Source: CAXBMB01 sp052078155
Lineage (GTDB): Bacteria; Pseudomonadota; Alphaproteobacteria; Kiloniellales; DSM-21159
DNA: 64,000 nucleotides
Direction of reading: 5' to 3'
Assembly: GCA_052078155.1 (NCBI GenBank)
Contig: JBQJBP010000001.1
Location: 1,984,001 to 2,048,000 of the forward strand
Shown here piece by piece: positions 18,242-26,354 of this stretch (position 1 is the stretch's first letter; every line of letters starts with the position of its first letter). Position numbers and translations under genes: made by a program. The notes under the pieces are model-generated. The model searched no databases, was not told where the DNA came from, and was given only the letters and a program-made list of their open reading frames with translations.

Positions 18242-20575
18242 ATGTCTCGATCCTTCAGGTCCGCTGCGCCCGCTGCCTCCGTTGCACCTCATCGTGTCAG
18301 CGGTCGGCTCAGAAGGACCAAAGGATCGGGACTCTGGGCCCCAACCTTTCTTGTGGTCCTCACCCTGGCTCTCTTGGCGGTCAGTGGTGTTCAGGCCCGA
18401 TCAGAAGAACGGGGCTTTGGTCTGAAAATCTCCAGCAACGGTCAGGGGCAGGATGCCCTGTTGCTGGCCACCGAAATTGATATCTCGGTCAGCGGCCCCC
18501 TGGCCCGTACCAAGCTGCGCCAGCATTTTTTGAACCCCAGCGACAGCTGGGCCGAAGGCACCTACATCTTTCCCCTGCCCGATGATACGGCGGTTGATCG
18601 CCTGTTCTTCAAAGTCGGCGACAAACGCATTCGTGGTGTCATTCAGGAGAAGCAGAAGGCCAAAGAAACCTATGAAAAGGCCAAGGCTCAGGGACAAAGC
18701 GCCTCGCTGCTGGAAGGCGAGCGTCCCAACGTGTTCCGGACCTCTGTCGCCAACATCCCGCCCAACGACATTCTGGTGGTGGAAATCGAGTTTCAGGAAA
18801 CCCTGGAGTACTCCGCCCAGGGCTATGAGTTGCGCTTTCCTCTGGTGGTCGCCCACCGCTACAGCCCCAAACCACCGCTGGAGATGGTCAAGTTTCCTCA
18901 GACCGTCGACCCTGACGGTCAGCCAGTCCATCCCCACCTGCCGGTCACTGGCACGACACCAGCCGGGGATATCTTCGGCCCCATCGATCCGACAGCGCAG
19001 GACAATCCGCTGCCCCGCAACCCGGTGCGGCTGACGGTAAACCTCAATGCAGGAATGCCGCTGGCCTCTGTCTCCTCCCCCAGCCACAAGATTTCTCTGA
19101 AAGAACAAGACAAGGGCCTGATGACCGTGTCCCTGCAAGAGGGGACCGTCGCAGCCAATCAGGACTTCGTCCTGCGCTGGCATCCCAGAAAGAGCGAGCA
19201 GCCGCAGCCTACATTGTTTGCAGAGGAAATTGACGGGGACAGCTATCTCCTGCTCAGCCTCCTGCCGTCGACCAAAACCTCCGCCACCCCCGTCCTGCAG
19301 CCGCGCGAACTGGTGCTGGTTATCGACACCTCCGGCTCCATGCACGGCGAGTCACTGGAGCAGGCAAAAGCGGCTGTCCTTCTGGCCCTGCAGAAGCTGT
19401 CTCCCCGGGACCGACTGCAGATCCTGCACTTTGACGACCAACCCTATCAACTGTTCCACACCAGCCGACCGGTGTCACCGGACAGCCTCGCTGAGGCACG
19501 CTTTTATGTAGAGCAGCTGACCGCAGAAGGTGGCACGGAGATGGCCCCGGCGCTCTATCAGGCTTTACGGGCCCCGGCCCCAAAGGAGTTCCTGCGCCAG
19601 GTTGTCTTTGTGACGGACGGGGCAGTGAGCAATGAGGATGAGCTCTTTGGCATCATCAACCATCAGCTGAATGATGCGCGGCTGTTCACCGTCGGCATTG
19701 GCAGTGCCCCCAACGGCCACTTCATGCGCCAGGCAGCAGAACAAGGGCGTGGCACCTTCACTTACATCGGGGATGTAGGGGACGTGCAGGAAAAAATGGG
19801 CGCTTTGCTCAACAAGCTGGTCTCCCCTCAGCTCATCAATCTCTCTCTTGCCGCGTCGGACCTGCCCTTTGCAGATAAGCTGGAACAACGCCCAGAGCGC
19901 CCAGCAGATCTTTATGCCGGTGAACCTCTGGAGCTGCTGCTGCGCGTCCCCGACACTCCGTTGGCCGAGCTTCAGGGCCAGCTGAACCTGAGCGGGCTGC
20001 AGGGCTATCGGCCCAAGGCTCAGCAGTGGCAGGCCTCCTTATCTCTGGCGGACCTGACAGATGCCCCGGGTATCGCCGCTTTGTGGGGACGGGCCGCGCT
20101 GGAAGACGTGACCGACGGACTGGCCCGCGGCCAGAACCCGGAGACTGTCCGCCAGAAAGCCGTCGAGATTGCGCTGAAACACCAACTGGTCAGCCGCTAC
20201 ACCTCTCTGGTGGCGGTAGATGAGGAGGAGCTGCGGTCACAAGACGAGGACCTGGTCCGCCATGACATTCCTCGACACCTGCCCGAGGGATGGGATCCCA
20301 ACAAAGTCTTTGGCCCGGGTCATGCGCCCAACAGTCAGGCGGCACCGCCTGCCCCCGTCCACACCTTCCTGGGAACTCCTTTGCTGAAACTGGCAGCCAG
20401 CAACGGTCATCAGACACTTGCCTTGCCCCGCACCGCAACTTCCGCCCCTCTGGCTCTGGTTCTGGGCATTGGCCTGATCACACTGGCCTTGGGTCTGCTG
20501 GCCCTGCTGCAACGCCTGGTGCAGCAGAAGCGCCAGCAGCGCCGCCTGAGCATCCAGCGCTGGAACCTGCCATGA
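18242..20575 (+). CDS. Marine proteobacterial sortase target protein (VIT-VWA, LPxTAT signal)
   Basis: 777 residues. A signal or anchor segment at about 33-52 is followed by a VIT domain (about 58-190, FVLNPS-type HFLNPSDSWAEGTYIFPLPDD) and a von Willebrand A domain (about 356-525) whose MIDAS is intact (Asp362-Thr-Ser364-Gly-Ser366). The C-terminus is a sorting signal: LPRTAT (728-733), a hydrophobic segment (736-757) and a basic tail (QQKRQQRR). This is the known architecture of the substrate paired with Gram-negative class GN sortases. Its stop codon overlaps the sortase start by 4 bases, so the two are cotranslated. The VWA domain suggests metal-dependent adhesion; the real partner is unknown. 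Confidence 0.94.
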   Translation: MSRSFRSAAPAASVAPHRVSGRLRRTKGSGLWAPTFLVVLTLALLAVSGVQARSEERGFGLKISSNGQGQDALLLATEIDISVSGPLARTKLRQHFLNPSDSWAEGTYIFPLPDDTAVDRLFFKVGDKRIRGVIQEKQKAKETYEKAKAQGQSASLLEGERPNVFRTSVANIPPNDILVVEIEFQETLEYSAQGYELRFPLVVAHRYSPKPPLEMVKFPQTVDPDGQPVHPHLPVTGTTPAGDIFGPIDPTAQDNPLPRNPVRLTVNLNAGMPLASVSSPSHKISLKEQDKGLMTVSLQEGTVAANQDFVLRWHPRKSEQPQPTLFAEEIDGDSYLLLSLLPSTKTSATPVLQPRELVLVIDTSGSMHGESLEQAKAAVLLALQKLSPRDRLQILHFDDQPYQLFHTSRPVSPDSLAEARFYVEQLTAEGGTEMAPALYQALRAPAPKEFLRQVVFVTDGAVSNEDELFGIINHQLNDARLFTVGIGSAPNGHFMRQAAEQGRGTFTYIGDVGDVQEKMGALLNKLVSPQLINLSLAASDLPFADKLEQRPERPADLYAGEPLELLLRVPDTPLAELQGQLNLSGLQGYRPKAQQWQASLSLADLTDAPGIAALWGRAALEDVTDGLARGQNPETVRQKAVEIALKHQLVSRYTSLVAVDEEELRSQDEDLVRHDIPRHLPEGWDPNKVFGPGHAPNSQAAPPAPVHTFLGTPLLKLAASNGHQTLALPRTATSAPLALVLGIGLITLALGLLALLQRLVQQKRQQRRLSIQRWNLP

Positions 20576-21201
20576 GCTTGCCTCTTTCTCTGCCTCAGCA
20601 GATCAGGCTGCTGGCCCTGAGCCTGATGCTGGCGGGTTTTGCAGCCCTGGCCTGGGCGGCCTACCTGCCTGCGAAAGCCTGGACGGCTCAAATTCTGCTG
20701 GCTCGCGCCTGGGAAAAAACCCTGGGAGGGGAGCAGCAGGTGCGCCCCTGGCCCTGGGCTGATGCCTGGCCGGTGGCGCGCCTGCAGGCTAAAGGTGAAG
20801 ATCTCTATGTTCTCTCAGACGCCTCTGGCCGAAGTCTGGCTTTCGGCCCCGGCCAGGTGCTGGCCAGCCAATCTCCTGATGGCGGCAAAGGTGGGCGTAG
20901 GGAGGCTGATCACAGCCTGGCGGTGCTGGCCGGTCACCGGGACAGCCATTTCAGCTTTCTGCAACAGCTGCGCAGCGGAGATGACATAAGGCTGCAAGGC
21001 CCCCATGGCCGCTGGCAGCTCTACCGGGTTCAGGAAAGCCAGATCCTGCCAACCCCGGAACTGAAGCTGGCGGATCAAAGCCAGGGGCACCATCTGATCC
21101 TGACAACCTGCTACCCCTTTGACAGCCTGATCCCGCGCGGGCCGCAGCGTTATGCCGTCTGGGCCCAGGCCTTGCCCCCTGGCCGCTCCTCTGCCTTGTA
21201 A
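20572..21201 (+). CDS. Class GN sortase (marine proteobacterial type)
   Basis: 209 residues. An N-terminal membrane anchor (about 11-34) is followed by the sortase beta-barrel. The catalytic residues are visible: His122 in LAGHRDSHF, Cys180 in LTTCYPF, and Arg193 (or Arg189) in PRGPQRYAV. The enzyme should cleave the LPRTAT signal of the upstream protein. The ATG lies inside the ATGA overlap with the target gene. A longer reading frame upstream is only an overlap in another frame. No other candidate substrate with this signal was noticed in the window. Confidence 0.94.
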   Translation: MSLPLSLPQQIRLLALSLMLAGFAALAWAAYLPAKAWTAQILLARAWEKTLGGEQQVRPWPWADAWPVARLQAKGEDLYVLSDASGRSLAFGPGQVLASQSPDGGKGGRREADHSLAVLAGHRDSHFSFLQQLRSGDDIRLQGPHGRWQLYRVQESQILPTPELKLADQSQGHHLILTTCYPFDSLIPRGPQRYAVWAQALPPGRSSAL

Positions 21202-21340
21202 CAGACCTGGAGGTGGGAACGGGTCTCACGCATTAAGCGCCGCCTACCAGAAAAACCATCAATGTCGGTCTGATCCCCGTGAATGTCAGCAGGGCCAGCC
21301 CCCCAGTGGAGCCAGCCCCCATCTGAACTGCAGTAGACAA

Positions 21341-21374
21341 AAAAAGAGCCCGGCGTCTCTTCACCGGGCTCTTT
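21341..21374. terminator. Bidirectional terminator between sortase and ahpD
   Basis: Perfect 11-bp stem AAAGAGCCCGG / CCGGGCTCTTT with a 10-nt loop and A/T tracts on both sides, between two convergent genes. Confidence 0.88.
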
Positions 21375-21396
21375 CCTGTTTCAGCCTGTTGCGGGC

Positions 21397-21930
21397 TTAT
21401 CCGGCCAGGGCGTCTTCCCCGTCCAGAATGGCGGCAGCAGCGTGAATGACTGCAGCAATGCGCAGCGCATCCTGCACGCCCTCTTTACTGGCGCCTTTGC
21501 TCAGCACGACTTTTTCGTGGCTTTCCAGGCACATGCCACAGCCATTGACGGCGGACACCGCCAGAGACCAGAGCTCGAAATCCACCTTGTCGACACCCGG
21601 GTTCCCGATGATCTGCATGCGCAGCTTTGCCGGCATGGTCATGTATTCCTTGTTGGAAAGCAGGTGAACGGAACGGTAGTAGATGTTGTTCATGGCCATA
21701 ATGGCCGCTGCGGCTTTGGCTGCGGTCTTGGCGTCGTCGCTCAGCTTGTCGGCCACTTCCTCATTGATCTCGCGGATCACTTCCGCATTGCGGGTGGCCA
21801 GGGCAGAGGCCAGTGCCGTACCGGCAATCTGCTGAGCGGTCAGGGTGGTGGAGTTCATCACACCGGACAGGTTCAGCTTGATGTCTTTGGCATAGGCCGG
21901 CATGCGGGCCTTGAGGGCGTCGAGAGACAT
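21397..21930 (-). CDS. ahpD: Alkyl hydroperoxide reductase AhpD (carboxymuconolactone decarboxylase fold)
   Basis: 177 residues, all helical. The redox centre is Cys131-Gly-Met-Cys134 with the supporting Glu119 and His138 in the order ELWSLAVSAVNGCGMCLESHE, matching Mycobacterium tuberculosis AhpD. AhpD reduces oxidised AhpC using electrons from dihydrolipoamide. It lies 268 bases downstream of ahpC on the same strand, with a hairpin in the gap. Confidence 0.95.
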   Translation of the reverse strand: MSLDALKARMPAYAKDIKLNLSGVMNSTTLTAQQIAGTALASALATRNAEVIREINEEVADKLSDDAKTAAKAAAAIMAMNNIYYRSVHLLSNKEYMTMPAKLRMQIIGNPGVDKVDFELWSLAVSAVNGCGMCLESHEKVVLSKGASKEGVQDALRIAAVIHAAAAILDGEDALAG

Positions 21931-22135
21931 GTGGTGTTTCCTTTGTTACAGGCCCCGGGGGCAAGGAACCGTTGAGCGAACAGGACAGACAGTAGACAGC
22001 GGGCAAAGCTTCGCCGGTCCGGAAAAGTCAGAACGTCCGGGTCAGCGGCAAACTGGCCGCAAGTATCAGGTTTGGGAGCGTTATGGTCTGTTGTTTGACC
22101 GGCCGGACCCAGGCCGGAAGACCCCGCCAGAGGCA

Positions 22136-22159
22136 GCGAAGGGGCGCAAACCCCCTCGC
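22136..22159 (-). other. Hairpin between ahpC and ahpD
   Basis: GCGA-A-GGGG / CCCC-C-TCGC, 8 pairs around one mismatch with a 6-nt loop and no T tract. It may slow transcription or protect the ahpC messenger end, so that ahpC is made in excess of ahpD. This is inference. Confidence 0.4.
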
Positions 22160-22198
22160 CGCTTCTGACGGTTTCGTCATCGCAAAAAGGAGAGCCTG

Positions 22199-22747
22199 TT
22201 AGGCGACCTTGATGACTTCTTCACCGGAATTCCAGTTGCAGGGGCAGAGTTCGTCTGTCTGCAGAGCGTCCAGAATGCGCAGGGTTTCAGCCGGGTTACG
22301 GCCAACGTTCAGGCCGTTGACGGAGACGTGCTGGATCACACCATCGGGGTCAACGATGAAGGTGGCGCGCAGAGCAACGCCTTCGGCGTCGTCCAGAATG
22401 CCCAGCTGGTTGCAGAGGTCACCCTTGATGTCAGCAACCATGGGGAACGGCAGGTCGCGCAGGTCTTCGTGGTCACGCTTCCAGGCCAGGTGCACGAATT
22501 CGCTGTCGGTGGACACACCCAGAACCTGAGCGTCGCGGTCTGCGAACTCGTCGTTCAGGCGACCGAACTCAGCGATTTCAGTGGGGCAGATGAAGGTGAA
22601 ATCTTTGGGCCAGAAGAAGACGACTTTCCACTTACCTTCGTAAGATTCGTCGGAGACGTTGAAGAAAGCTTCGCTGGGGTTCTTGGGCAGACCTGCGTCA
22701 ACAGCCTGCAGGTTGAACTGGGGGAACTTATCGCCAATGGTGAGCAT
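22199..22747 (-). CDS. ahpC: Peroxiredoxin AhpC, mycobacterial type
   Basis: 182 residues. The peroxidatic Cys54 is in FFWPKDFTFICPTEIAEF and the C-terminal pair Cys168/Cys170 is in DELCPCNWNSGE, the three-cysteine pattern of M. tuberculosis AhpC, which works with AhpD rather than AhpF. It reduces organic peroxides and peroxynitrite in the cytoplasm. The ATG at 22747 has AAGGAG 7 bases upstream; the frame continues open to 22897 but without similarity. No oxyR lies beside it. Confidence 0.96.
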   Translation of the reverse strand: MLTIGDKFPQFNLQAVDAGLPKNPSEAFFNVSDESYEGKWKVVFFWPKDFTFICPTEIAEFGRLNDEFADRDAQVLGVSTDSEFVHLAWKRDHEDLRDLPFPMVADIKGDLCNQLGILDDAEGVALRATFIVDPDGVIQHVSVNGLNVGRNPAETLRILDALQTDELCPCNWNSGEEVIKVA

Positions 22748-23249
22748 CAATGATCTCCTTGATCGTGCTTTTACACAAAAGTTGGTTTTGCTCTCTGCAG
22801 CTTGCTGATCTCCAGCCTCTGGAACCTGACCTGCCAGAGATGCTCTGGCATGCCGGTCGCAGTCCCAGGTGTGGACCCGACAGGCCGCGGTAGACACCGC
22901 CTCTCCGATCCGATCAATAAGCTGCTGAATTTCGGGGTCAGTGCCGCTGTGCGTCCCTGACTGAGCTATAGGTAGGGCGGCGACTGATCGGGGTCAAGTT
23001 CTTTTTTGAATGATTTTAAAAAGCGTCCCTAAAGGCCGAATTAAATCACTTATATTTTCAATTATGGTGAAGTCACTTCGATTTGGGCCGAAGCGATCTG
23101 ATACCCGAAGGCATCAAGTATGGGCCGGTTGCCGACAGAAAAAACTGTGGTGAAAAGACGCAATATCAACCGCTGGAAAGCCCCCAACGCACACCGAGGT
23201 TGATGGCCTGGATTTAGAGCTGTGCGCGCCCCGCCAGCGGGACGTCAGA
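22748..23249. other. Intergenic gap holding the ahpC promoter
   Basis: 502 bases with no gene. An AT-rich patch at about 23010-23065 is followed by a small inverted repeat (CTTCG/CGAAG at about 23086-23105). I see no clear OxyR site. Confidence 0.4.
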
Positions 23250-23597
23250 TTAGCCTTTCAGCTCAGCTTTCTGTGCGTCCCGAAAGCCCACCAACGGAAC
23301 CTTTCCTGGCCGGACAAACACCGGGCGCTTGATCAGGGTCGGATGGGCCATCAGCAGCGTCAGAGCTTTGCTGTCATCCAGCCCCTCTTTGTCTGCCGGG
23401 TCCAGCTGCCGCCAGGTGGTGGAGCTTTTGTTCAGGAGCTTTTCCCAGCCCAGAGCCGCGAGCCAGTCCGCCACCAGAGCTTCTTCCAGGCCATCGGCCC
23501 GCAGATCATGGTAGCTGTGGTCCAGCCCTTCCGCGGCCAGCCACTTCAAAGCCTTGCGACAGGTGTCACAGCTTTTGATGCCGTAAAGAGTGATCAT
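23250..23597 (-). CDS. ArsC/Spx/MgsR family thioredoxin-fold reductase
   Basis: 115 residues of the small YffB-like ArsC group. The redox pair Cys10-Asp-Thr-Cys13 (GIKSCDTCRKALKWL) is intact, DHSYHDLRADGL follows, and the RPVFV motif near residue 90 is the usual substrate loop (LIKRPVFVRPGKVPLVGF). The role in proteobacteria is poorly known; a glutathione-dependent thiol reductase is likely, arsenate reduction less so. It is divergent from uvrB. Confidence 0.9.
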   Translation of the reverse strand: MITLYGIKSCDTCRKALKWLAAEGLDHSYHDLRADGLEEALVADWLAALGWEKLLNKSSTTWRQLDPADKEGLDDSKALTLLMAHPTLIKRPVFVRPGKVPLVGFRDAQKAELKG

Positions 23598-23923
23598 GGG
23601 GCAGCTCCCGCGTCAGCAGATTAGAAAGTCGCCCCTCTTGTCCGTCATCGGCAGGAGTCGCCGCAAGCCCGTCGTCCCCCTTTCCTGCGCCCACGGGCGA
23701 CACAGCCCCCGCGCAGCAGCAACCCGCGCCCGGATCAGCGCCGGTCAACAGCGAAAGCACCTCCTGACAGCTTCCTGTCAGTAAGGGGTCATCTGAGGGC
23801 TGGTTCCCGCCTGTCACAGTCCCTAAACTAACAACAGATAGAGCGCTCCCAGATTGAGATATCTTCGTTTGTATGTCCCGCCTGAACGGGGTGCTCCAGA
23901 AGTCAGCAAAGAGACCTGTATTC
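23598..23923. promoter_or_regulatory. Divergent region between arsC-like gene and uvrB, with perfect palindrome
   Basis: CTGACAG-CTTC-CTGTCAG (23764-23781) is a perfect 7-4-7 inverted repeat, about 140 bases upstream of uvrB. It is not the alphaproteobacterial LexA box (GTTC-N7-GTTC), which I did not find here. It could be an operator or a hairpin. Confidence 0.4.
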
Positions 23924-26182
23924 ATGTCCAGCGCCCCGTCCGCCGATGCCACCGCCCTGCCCGCCACGGCTGCCAAAACAGACGTGCTGGATGAAAGCCG
24001 CCCGCTGGAACTGGTCAGCGAGTACAAACCGGCCGGTGACCAGCCCCAGGCCATTGAAGATCTGCTGGGCGGGCTGACCCAGGGAGAGCGGGATCAGGTG
24101 CTGCTGGGGGTTACCGGCTCCGGCAAGACCTTCACCATGGCTCAGGTTATTCAGGAGACCCAGCGCCCAACCCTTGTGCTGGCCCCCAACAAGACCCTGG
24201 CCGCCCAGCTCTATTCGGAAATGAAGACCTTCTTCCCCAACAACGCGGTGGAGTACTTCGTTTCCTACTATGACTACTACCAGCCGGAAGCCTATGTGCC
24301 GCGCAGCGACACCTATGTGGAAAAAGAAAGCTCGATCAATGAGCAGATTGACCGCATGCGCCACTCCGCCACCCGCGCTCTCTTTGAACGGGACGACGTG
24401 ATCATTGTGGCCTCGGTCTCCTGCATCTACGGCATTGGTGCTCCGGAGACTTATGCGCGCATGGTGAAGATCCTGCGCCAGGGGGACAGCTACGACCCCC
24501 GCGATCTGCTGAAATCCTTCACCGAGCTGCAGTACAAGCGCAACGACGTGGCCTTTGGCCGGGGTACTTTCCGGGTGCGGGGCGACACCATTGAGATTTT
24601 TCCGGCCCACTATGAAGACCGGGCCTGGCGCCTGACCTTCTTCGGTGACGATCTGGAAGAGATTCACGAGTTCGATCCGCTGACCGGGGAGCGCACCCGC
24701 ACTCTGGAAGCGGTGAAGATTTACGCCAACTCCCACTACGTCACGCCGCGCCCGACCCTGATCCAGGCGGCCAAACAGATCAAAGAAGACCTGAAACTGC
24801 GGCTGGAAGAGTTCACTGCGGCGGGCAAACTTCTGGAGGCTGAACGCCTGCAGCAGCGCACCACCTTTGATCTGGAGATGATGGAGGCGACCGGCTCCTG
24901 CGCCGGTATTGAGAACTACTCCCGTTATCTCTCCGGCCGGGCACCGGGTGAACCGCCGCCCACGCTCTTTGAGTACCTGCCGGACAATGCCCTGCTGGTG
25001 GTGGACGAAAGCCACGTCACCGTGGGTCAGCTCAATGGCATGTACCGGGGAGACTATGCGCGTAAATCCACGCTCTCAGAATATGGCTTCCGCCTGCCGT
25101 CCTGCATCGACAACCGGCCGCTGAAATTCGACGAATGGAACGCCATGCGGCCCAGCACCGTCTATGTCTCAGCCACCCCCGGTGACTGGGAGATGGAGCA
25201 GACCGGTGGTGTCTTTGCCGAACAGGTGATCCGCCCCACCGGCCTGATTGATCCGGAGTGCATTATCCGCCCGACAGAGAATCAGGTGGATGATGTCATC
25301 GAGGAGTGCCGCCAGACCATCGAGCAGGGTCTCAGAGTTCTGATCACCACCCTGACCAAGCGCATGGCCGAGGACCTGACAGAGTATCTGCACGACGCCG
25401 GTCTGAAGGTGCGCTACATCCACTCCGACGTGGACACGCTGGACCGCATTGAAATCATCCGTGACCTGCGTCTGGGAGTCTTTGATGTCCTGGTGGGCAT
25501 CAACCTGCTGCGCGAGGGTCTGGACATTCCCGAGTGTGGACGGGTCTGCATTCTGGATGCGGACAAGGAAGGGTTCCTGCGCTCCACCCGCTCTCTGATC
25601 CAGACCATCGGGCGGGCCGCCCGAAACGTGGACGGCAAGGTCATTCTCTATGCCGACAAGATGACCGACAGCCTGGACGCCGCCCTTGGGGAAACCAACC
25701 GCCGCCGAAGCAAGCAGCAGGCTTACAACAAAGAGCATGGCATCACGCCGGAAACGGTGCGCAAGGAAATCGCCGACATCCTGGGGTCCGTCTACGAAAA
25801 GGATCACCTGACCGTCGGCACCGGCGATGCGGACACCCCTCATCTGGTGGGCCACAATCTGCAGGCCCATATCGAGGATCTGGAAAAACGCATGCGCGAA
25901 AGCGCGGCGAACCTGGAGTTCGAAGAAGCCGCCCGCCTGCGCGACGAAATCAAGAAGCTGCAGGATTCAGAAATCGAAATCCCGCACCGTGCCGTTTGGG
26001 ATGGCACCGGCGACATCGGATCTGGTGGCAAGAAGGGGGGCAAAGGCGCCCGCCCGGCCCCTCCCAAAGGGGAAAAACGGGTGCTGAAAACAGACCCCGG
26101 TAACTTCGCCGCCGCCATCGCCGGAGCCGACGCCGCTTCAAAATCCAAGCGGGCCAAACCGCGACGGCGCAAAGGGCCCTAA
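23924..26182 (+). CDS. uvrB: UvrABC system protein B
   Basis: 752 residues. The damage-verifying helicase subunit of nucleotide excision repair. Seen: Walker A GVTGSGKTF (62-70), the damage-binding beta-hairpin around EYFVSYYDYYQPEAYVP, the DEAD-box region LLVVDESHVT, helicase motifs VGINLLREGLDIPE and QTIGRAARN, and the C-terminal UVR motif (LEFEEAARLRDEI) that contacts UvrC. It has an about 30-residue N-terminal extension and a Lys/Gly/Pro-rich tail beyond the UVR motif. The start at 23924 has GAGA about 10 bases upstream; an in-frame ATG at 23873 would add 17 residues. Confidence 0.97.
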   Translation: MSSAPSADATALPATAAKTDVLDESRPLELVSEYKPAGDQPQAIEDLLGGLTQGERDQVLLGVTGSGKTFTMAQVIQETQRPTLVLAPNKTLAAQLYSEMKTFFPNNAVEYFVSYYDYYQPEAYVPRSDTYVEKESSINEQIDRMRHSATRALFERDDVIIVASVSCIYGIGAPETYARMVKILRQGDSYDPRDLLKSFTELQYKRNDVAFGRGTFRVRGDTIEIFPAHYEDRAWRLTFFGDDLEEIHEFDPLTGERTRTLEAVKIYANSHYVTPRPTLIQAAKQIKEDLKLRLEEFTAAGKLLEAERLQQRTTFDLEMMEATGSCAGIENYSRYLSGRAPGEPPPTLFEYLPDNALLVVDESHVTVGQLNGMYRGDYARKSTLSEYGFRLPSCIDNRPLKFDEWNAMRPSTVYVSATPGDWEMEQTGGVFAEQVIRPTGLIDPECIIRPTENQVDDVIEECRQTIEQGLRVLITTLTKRMAEDLTEYLHDAGLKVRYIHSDVDTLDRIEIIRDLRLGVFDVLVGINLLREGLDIPECGRVCILDADKEGFLRSTRSLIQTIGRAARNVDGKVILYADKMTDSLDAALGETNRRRSKQQAYNKEHGITPETVRKEIADILGSVYEKDHLTVGTGDADTPHLVGHNLQAHIEDLEKRMRESAANLEFEEAARLRDEIKKLQDSEIEIPHRAVWDGTGDIGSGGKKGGKGARPAPPKGEKRVLKTDPGNFAAAIAGADAASKSKRAKPRRRKGP

Positions 26183-26354
26183 AAGGAAAAGTGCAGCAAT
26201 CCTGCTGCGACAGGCCAAAAAACAAAAGAAACAGGTAGCAGGGGTGCAGAGGGGCCGAAGGACGCGCCCCCTCATTCCCAATCAAGGGACAAGAGGATCA
26301 CCCCTGGCGTGTCAACACGCAGGAAATCAGCTTAAAACTAAGAGCCTCTGCTGC

